Positions 57,300-64,000 of a stretch of 64,000 bases of DNA are shown here, one piece after another (within the stretch, counting starts at the first letter, position 1; each line of letters begins with the position of its first letter). Made by a program: the position numbers and the translations under genes. The DNA lies in contig JAKZAP010000006.1 of assembly GCA_023053575.1 (NCBI GenBank), positions 13,463,280 through 13,527,279 on the forward strand, in the 5' to 3' direction. The stretch is from Branchinecta lynchi. Taxonomy: Eukaryota; Arthropoda; Branchiopoda; Anostraca; Branchinectidae. The notes below the pieces were generated by a model. It did not search any database. It saw nothing but the letters and a program-made list of their open reading frames with translations, and was not told the origin of the DNA.

Positions 57300-58387
57300 G
57301 TAAGGGAAAAATATGTCCTTACATTTAAGGCAGACCTAAAGCCTAGTTTAAATTATGGGTGAATCGCGGATATGCTGCCTGAGGGACCTGGTACATGCCA
57401 ACGGGTACTTTACACTTTTAGGCTGCTTTTAGATCTAATTTATATCGAGCATATATTAATGAAGGAATCGACGTCGTCCGAGGTCCGAGTGGTCGGAACC
57501 TGTAGGTCCAGGACCTAGTACAAGGAATATGGATTAGTGAGAATTCCCTCCGGGCAAGTTCCGCCTTGCCTTGCGGACATTGGCGGTTTGAAGTGCTTTG
57601 GCATGTGGGTGGGGAGACGACCTCTAAACATACGACTGGCAACTATACCGGTTATAAAAAAAAAAACAGAAAAAAAAATCACCGTAGGCGACAAATTAAA
57701 CGGTGTAATTAACAATATTCACACCGATTTTTTAAAAGTTAGGCAAAACAGGAATAAGATAAAAAAAAAAAAAATAACCGAAATTCGAGCATGCTGCTAA
57801 TTGCGCCAGTTTCGCGCATGCCGCTGGAGAGGGCGAAGCCTCGGTAGCAGCTTTTAACGTATGTAGGCTACACAAGACAAACTTTGAAAAAAACAAGAGC
57901 TACGAGCTCATATGGCGCTTGTTACGAGTAGGTGGTACACGAAAGTAGATGAGGACGTCTCGAAATACACCCGCCATCCAAAAATGCGGTTCGGAAAGAG
58001 AAATAGGATATTTAGTTTCACCCACTTCTGAGCAGTTCCGGCATAATCTCGTATGATGTGCAGCATATGCGCAAGACTGTTCAATCTTCCAAGTTTCAGC
58101 CCAATAAATCCACTCGTTCGACCCCTAGACGTGTTACACCATTTCCGTACTCCCTCCATCTTCCTCTACCGTGGTCGAATCTGGTTCGGACTCAAAAATG
58201 GATCATCTAAAAAGCATCTGCTTTTATACCATCTATCAAGTTTCACTCAATTCTGATCCTTTTTGGAAAATTCCGGTATCCCCCCCCCCCCTCACCCCGT
58301 TGGACCTCTGATCCCCTCTTCCCCTCCATCACGTTTTATTGAAATCGGAGCATAGCTTATCTGCAAATTTTCAGTCCCCCCCCCCCC

Positions 58388-58991
58388 CACGGTTCCCGGG
58401 TGGCTAAAATACCAGCCGGTTAATATCGGCTAATAGGTGATTTCTGCCGATACGGTTAAAATCAAGTGGCATGGATAAAATCAAGTAACTGGCTAAAATC
58501 AAAACTTCTACTATGTGATTTTAATAGCACTCCGCTATTCTAAGACTGTCATAATTATTTCATGTATTAAAGATTGTAGTTCATGTTAGCCTAGAGAGGA
58601 TGGAAGGATGCAGAATAATGTCAAGACTGAATAGGTGTAGGCTAAGTCATATCTGCTATTATAAATGGCACTGAAGCTAGGTTCCTTATGCACAAGTTTC
58701 TGCTGAGAATCCCTACAGAGCTGCCGTGTAACATACTATCAAGAAAACAAGAAGGACAAGCCATAAAATTACAAGCCCAATTCTTGAAGTAGCCTATTTA
58801 CTATCCGTGTATCCCGAACGAAATAGTCGGAAAACAATGAACAAACAACAGTAAATATTGATACGTAAAAAGACCAGTGCGGTTTGATTTTAGCCAGTTT
58901 TAGCGGGCAAAAATCGGTTTTTATTAATAAAAGCCGATTAAAACCGCAGGTATGGTAAAAATCAATTTTAGCCGGCAAAAACGGAACCCTG
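58388..58991. mobile_element. hAT-like element inserted in a poly-C tract
   Basis: The termini are CACGGTTCC and inverted CAGGGTTCC. Subterminal GGCTAAAATACCAGCCGG and inverted TTTTAGCCGGC phrases pair across the element. Both flanks are runs of C, consistent with an 8-bp CCCCCCCC duplication but not proof of one. Confidence 0.65.
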
Positions 58992-60865
58992 CCCCCCCCC
59001 CCCCCCCCCCCTACCTTGACTGAATCCGTCCCTAAAACCAAATAACAAATCTAGGCCGCACAAGCTTGGCACTGTCGAACTTGCATCTCATTCGGTCCAA
59101 CCGTTTGGTTTTTGTGCATATAAAAATTTTCCAACCCCGACTCCCCCAACCATGGTTGCATACAGTTCGAACGCATGTCTTACATGTCGAGTTCATAGAT
59201 TCGTATCACCCATTAAGTTTCACTCGAATCAGACCACTCGTTCGCAATTTGCAGCAGTTTCCATATTTCCCTTCCCTCGCTCCCCCCAAGATGCTGCCTA
59301 CAAAGTTTCGTTCTCTTAGTACATCTGGAACTATTCTAACTCGCGACTACCGAAATTATAGGCCCCCTCCCCCCAGAGCCCCGAAGCTCTCCCAATTAAG
59401 TTCCGTCCCAATCCCTTTGCTTTAAGCGTTTTCTTAGTCCCCCCCCCCATCCCCCGCAGGTATCGGACCCGATCCAGACACCCTGAGGCGATAGCTCTTT
59501 CGAACTGACAAGTTTCGTTTAAATCCGATCACCCGTTCAAAAGTTATGCATGCCACTAGATTCCGGACTCCCCATCCATCCACTCCCCCCACGATGGTCG
59601 GATCGGAGAAACGACTATTCTCAAGTCAATCTGATCGGATCCCTTACATACCTGCAAAGTTCCATCGTCCTAGCACATCAAGAAGTACGCCGGACTCGCG
59701 GGATCACTAGAAGTCCGCCCCCCCTAACTCCCCACAGTGCCCGGATCCGGTCCAGTTATGTCAATGACGTATCTAGGACTTGTGCTTTTTCTTCCCACCA
59801 AGTTTCATCCCGATCCCTCCGCTCTAAGCGTTTGTCAAGATTTCCGGTTCCCTCCACCAGCTCCCCCCCCCCCAGTGTCATCGGATCCGGTCCGGATTTA
59901 AAGTGGGACGTCTAAAACACAAGGTCATCCTAAATATCAACTTTCATCAAGATCCGACCAACCGTTCGCAAGTTAAAAATACCTCAATTTTGGCTTCCCC
60001 GTCCCTCCACCCCCCCCCCCAGATGGTCGGATCGGGGAAGTGACTATTTCCTATTTAATCTGGTCGGGTCCTTGGCATGCTTGCCAATTTTCATTGTCCT
60101 AGCACATCAGGAAGCATCGAACTCGCGGGATCACTAGAAATTAGGACTCCCCCCCCCAACTCCCCCAAAGTGGGCGGATCCGTTCCGGTTATGTCAGTCA
60201 GGTATCTAGGACTTGTGCTTGTTCTTTCTACCAAGTTTCATCCGGATCTCTCCACTCTGAGTGTTTTTCAAGATTTCCGGTTTCCCCTTCCAACTCCCCC
60301 CAATGTCACCGGCGTCTGAGACATGAGGTCCTTCCATATATCAAGTTTCGTTAAGATCCGACGACCCGTTCGTAAGCTGAAAATATATAATTTTTCCAAA
60401 TTTTTCCGGATTCCCCGTCCCTCCACTCCCCTCAAGACCCACCCCCAAGATTCATCGGATCCGGTCCGGACTTGAAATGAGACATCTGAGACACGAGATC
60501 TTTCCAGATATCAAGTTTCATTAAGATCCGATCACCCGTTCGAAAGTGATGAATGTCCCTATTTTCCGGATTCCGCCCCCTCCCCCACGATGGTCGGATC
60601 GGGCAAGTGACTATTTCCAACTTATTCTGGTCGGGTCCCTGATATGCCTGCGAAGTTTCATCGTCCTAGCTTGCGTGGAAGTGCCCAAACTATTATTTAT
60701 GTTTCTTGACTATGTCCAGGTTAATCAGGTCGTCAATCTTTTAACAATATATACTCCCGCATTCGCTCCCTAATACATCCAATATTCCTGACAAGTTCCA
60801 TTATCCTAACAATGTAATTTGTTTAGATTATCCACTTTGTGTCCGTTCCCGCATTCGCTCTCTCA

Positions 60866-60945
60866 TACATGGACTCGTGGCTCAGTTGGTCGAGCATTGG
60901 CCATAGAACTCAGAGGTTCCTGGTTCGCTCCCGCATTCGGGCAGC
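60866..60945 (+). repeat. tRNA-derived (SINE head-like) segment
   Basis: GTGGCTCAGTTGGTCGAGC matches a pol III A box and D arm, and GGTTCCTGGTTCGCTCCCGC matches a B box and T arm. The acceptor and anticodon stems do not pair well, so it is a tRNA-derived repeat or pseudogene, not a working tRNA. Confidence 0.6.
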
Positions 60946-61191
60946 GCTTTTTTTGCTACTTTTCGCTCCACTTTTGCTTTATAGTTTCCGGACTCCCGGA
61001 TCCGGGGAAAGTCGGATTGAAGAAATGATTAATTGTAAGTTGATCTGGTCCGGTCCCTGATATGCCTGCCAAGTTTCATCGTCCTAGCTTATCTGGAAGT
61101 GCCCGAACTAGCAAAACCGGGACCGACAGACCGACTGACGGACAGAAATTACAATCGCTATATGGCACTTGGCCGAAGGGCAAGTGCCATA

Positions 61192-63540
61192 AAAAATGAA
61201 TCTGCTTTTCTTCTGTCAAAATTGAACTATTTACCATACAAGTTCTAGCTTTTACTGTGGCTCAGACCCCGAAATCTCAAGCCTAAAACTCCACCCAAAT
61301 GAAGCATCTTTCAACGTAGAATATACAAATCCTAGATTTAAACGTTGCTCACGTCCGAAGCCTAAAACCTCGCCTGAATGATGCACCCTTTCATTAAATA
61401 GAGAACAGGCTTTGAAAACACCGCAGGCGATTAACGGAATCGTTTATGATCAGTCTGTTATGGATCCCAAAGGAAAGTGACTAGCATATCGCAGATATGT
61501 TCGTCTGTCTGTGACCCCGACAACTCCAAAACGCAGTGGGATATTTAGGCAGAAGTTGGTTCATTGCAGTGCTTCCACTCGACCCTTTCCGAAGAAAGCT
61601 AGGCCTCTAAAATAAATCCGTATAAATCGTATTTGTAATATTTGTTCTGAATTTACTGGGGCAAAAAAGGGTACAATCACCAGGCGGTCCCTACAGTGTT
61701 TACAAAGCCTTTATGTTCAAACCTAACTCCTCAAGACATTTCTTTAAACAAATTTTTGCCTGTTTTCTACTAAAACACATAGGTTTTGGTTGAAACAGTT
61801 CGCCACAGGGTGAGAATCACGATTTTGTAGCTGCGTTTATGTCATTGTGACAATCTCGAAACATATGCCTGTAATTCTCTTAAGCTCAGATCAAACTATT
61901 GTCTCGTAACATATGACCAAGAACAAATAATCATATACAACATTCGTCTTTAGTCCCATGCAGCGACTATGAATAACCCGACAAAACTGAGCAGACCTAG
62001 AGGTATTTACTCTAGCCGTGAGCTCATGTTGATACCCGTTTACTAATCGTCCGTCTTCGCCGTTGCTCATCAGAGCAAAAAGTGCAGGAGGCGTACTCCA
62101 CGCGCTAACCCGCTCTGGAGCGCGTTCGTAGAACCAATCAGCTTTGACTTCTCCTTTTCCTCAAAGCGGCTTCACGGCGATTTAGCTATTTGCAGAGGTA
62201 ACGAAACGTAATGTGGCGCGAAGCTATTAATTCCGTTCATTCACAGTGGACAAGGCACTGGGAAATATTCGAATCCGCATAGTCATATTACAGAGATAGG
62301 GAGACGGAGGTTCTATCTGATTATTTGTTCTTGATATGACTTAGCCTATAGAAAATATGTACGTAACCATAATACGACTAGAAATAGATAATTCGCAGGT
62401 GAAATGTACGGATAGATAAAACTTATCTGGCAAGCTCAAAACATACGTCTGTCATTCTGAACGAAGGGTTGCCCACTCTCGATTTTAACGTACAGCAAGT
62501 GCCCGGCACCGTCTGACAACAGCTGGAACCGCTTGCCACGTATTGGATGTTCCAACTTGGATCATTACAATTAACTTGTTCAGAAGCGGGAATTGCCTAA
62601 TTTATGGCCAGCACCGGTGCCGTCACCGCTTGTTTCGACCGGCGCCGGAAAGGGTGAAGCAAGTATAGGGAGCGGGTAACCCCGCTATTCTGAAATGCTC
62701 AAAACTTAAGATTGTCTCGTAATAGACGACTAGAAAATTGGAAACCGTAAAATCCGGTTAGAAACAGGTTGTGTGCACGGAAAATTCACGATTGGGAAGC
62801 TCGGAACCGTTCACAACAAAATTTGTCAAACAGATAAGCTCAGAAGTTACGACTGAGAGTACGATTTTCTGAAGCATGGGGGGGTGGGGACACCCTCCGC
62901 GCCTCCCCCTCGAATTGCCCTTCCTTGTGAATTTCGTTTTTTTTTTTTGCTCAGTCAGAAGGCAATATCTTTCTGTTCCTACTTAGCCTGAACAGATTAC
63001 GCTTTTATCCTTGCATGGAGGAGAAACTCTCAGCGCTCCAAGCGGACTAGTTCCTGAAAATACACCATTTTTCCCAAATACGCCCACTTCCCCACAAAAT
63101 AGTGACCAGAACATACTGGCTTTCGATTTCTACTCCAAAGATAGCGGCCGGATTTTTTTAAAGTTTCGTGGAGATGCTGGCTATCCATCCCGTACCTCTC
63201 ACATGCCTTCGCACTTCAGACACGAATTCTGCGCGCTGAGAATCCTCTCCTTCTGGTGATGGCGAGTTCCCATATGCGGCTGAGCTTGCCAATTTGGCAA
63301 GCTCAGCCGCAAATTGGCCCTACTTTATTGTGGGTTCTCTCCAGGTTGATGTTCTGAAATTGTTTTATTTTATTTGTAGTTGATATTAATGCATTGTTTG
63401 TTAATTATTTTGTCACATGTTTGACCCTAGTTGGTCGTATCCTAGTTTAAATAAATAAATAATAATAATAAGTGAGCTCTTTACCGTTTGAGCTACACCC
63501 CCATGTGTTTTTGTGTGTCGCTGTAACAAAGCTTTTTGTT
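61192..63540. other. Sphingosine kinase intron, right part
   Basis: It contains a short family B left end at 61460-61600 (TATGGATCCCAAAGGAAAGT, GTTCGTCTGTCTGTGACC) and a truncated tRNA-like piece near 63472-63500 on the minus strand (GGTGTAGCTCAAACGGTAAA) next to a TTATTATTATT tract. No other gene is seen. Confidence 0.5.
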
Positions 63541-63544
63541 TTAG

Positions 63545-63645
63545 ATGAGCTTGCCCTGCGTGCAGTCAATAGTCTTCAAAAGGTGCTGGTGCTTGTCAAC
63601 CCAAAGAGCGGAAAAGGAAGTGCCAAGAAAGTTTTTAGTACGAAG
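63545..63645 (+). CDS. SPHK: Sphingosine kinase, start of DAGK catalytic domain
   Basis: A 101-nt exon with acceptor ttgttttag and donor gtaagt. It enters in phase 1 (completing a GAT Asp codon) and leaves in phase 0. It encodes DELALRAVNSLQKV followed by LVLVNPKSGKGSAKKVF and STK. The NPxSGxGxA loop is the nucleotide-binding signature of the diacylglycerol/sphingosine/ceramide kinase fold, and the Leu/Val-rich strand before it is typical of sphingosine kinases. The rest of the catalytic domain lies beyond the window. Ceramide kinase is the main alternative, but the NPKSGKG wording and the short spacing from the PH-like region favour sphingosine kinase. Confidence 0.88.
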
Positions 63646-64000
63646 GTAAGTCGCTATGTAAAGTGATCCAGACCGGATCACGTCCTTGTCCGGCACTGTG
63701 TTCCGGTAGAAATACTGCCACTCCTAGCAAGTGACAGTACATAACTGCAAACGGCCTCTATCCATCGTCTCCAGTGTGGTCCGTCATCTTGGTGAATTGA
63801 AGTGCCAGTCCTTGAAGCAAGAAACCTCTCGCCATTGCACATTTGTTCTCAAAATAATGCATTTCATGAGGGTCTTGGTGTACGAATCCCCTACCTGTGC
63901 TTATCAGGATTGTCCTTGACCCTCAGAATGCGCTTCTGAACGGCGGAAACCTACTTGTACTTCTGGCTAGGTAGGCCGGGATAGGCCGACCGAGAGCTGT
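63646..64000. other. Sphingosine kinase intron continuing past the window
   Basis: Starts at the gtaagt donor. A 62-codon frame here has no kinase similarity. Confidence 0.5.

Larger units (their letters stand above)
57893..61197 (+). mobile_element. Family A (Helentron/Cv1-like) element, long copy in kinase intron
   Basis: It shares the left end AACAAGAGCTACGAGCTCAT and the right hairpin (61161-61191) with the copy at 33296-35741. The tandem core is more diverged, with CCAAGTTTCATC and GATCCGATCACCCGTTC phrases and poly-C tracts. It is interrupted by a hAT-like element (58388-58991) and a tRNA-like segment (60866-60945). Confidence 0.78.

Noticed and set aside
60866..60945. Functional tRNA gene
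   Set aside because: A and B boxes are present but the acceptor and anticodon stems do not pair, and it sits inside a repeat array.

Overview
This is animal nuclear DNA. Two protein-coding genes with spliceosomal introns (GT..AG, conserved phases) lie in a sea of diverged transposon-derived repeats. The intron lengths (2 to 12 kb), an invertebrate-style receptor tyrosine phosphatase, a sphingosine kinase, and Helentron/Cv1-like tandem arrays with GACN microsatellites all suggest a non-vertebrate bilaterian, plausibly marine. I cannot name the phylum from sequence alone.

Gene 1 runs on the minus strand from about 42.3 kb down to 11.4 kb and is incomplete at both ends. Seven exons (42338-39900, 39341-39125, 26843-26344, 24753-24445, 22525-22286, 14837-14700, 11671-11385) join in consistent phase into an open frame of about 1,376 codons. 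The protein has a very long cysteine-free, Ser/Thr/Pro- and acid-rich extracellular stalk, then a SEA-like juxtamembrane domain containing a six-Arg run, one transmembrane helix, a basic juxtamembrane segment, and most of one tyrosine phosphatase (PTP) domain. The window's last PTP exon stops just after the catalytic Cys codon. The general-acid Asp of the WPD loop is His here, so the enzyme is probably weak or dead. The signal-peptide exon and the exons carrying the rest of the phosphate loop were not found.

Gene 2 is on the plus strand from about 56.9 kb and leaves the window at the right. It is a sphingosine kinase. The first coding exon (56948-57299) holds a PH-like N-terminal region like that of SPHK2, and the second (63545-63645) begins the DAGK-type catalytic domain with its NPKSGKG nucleotide-binding loop.

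The rest is mobile DNA. Family A is a Helentron/Cv1-like element made of ~281-bp tandem units, a GACN microsatellite and a terminal 11-bp-stem hairpin (copies at 4.0, 33.3-35.7, 46.7, 51.5 and 57.9-61.2 kb). Family B is ~0.7 kb with a perfect 16-bp palindrome and the same microsatellite (10.3, 11.0, 16.4, 25.1, 37.4, 49.7, 61.5 kb). There are about ten short hAT-like non-autonomous elements, many with perfect 8-bp target duplications and long G/C homopolymers. Two opposite copies of a 3-bp-TSD element, one TA-flanked MITE, two large foldback elements, LINE 3' fragments, minisatellites, and a ~3.7-kb array with 23-bp terminal inverted repeats complete the set. The left 8.8 kb looks like an old, diverged duplication of a ~6-kb module.
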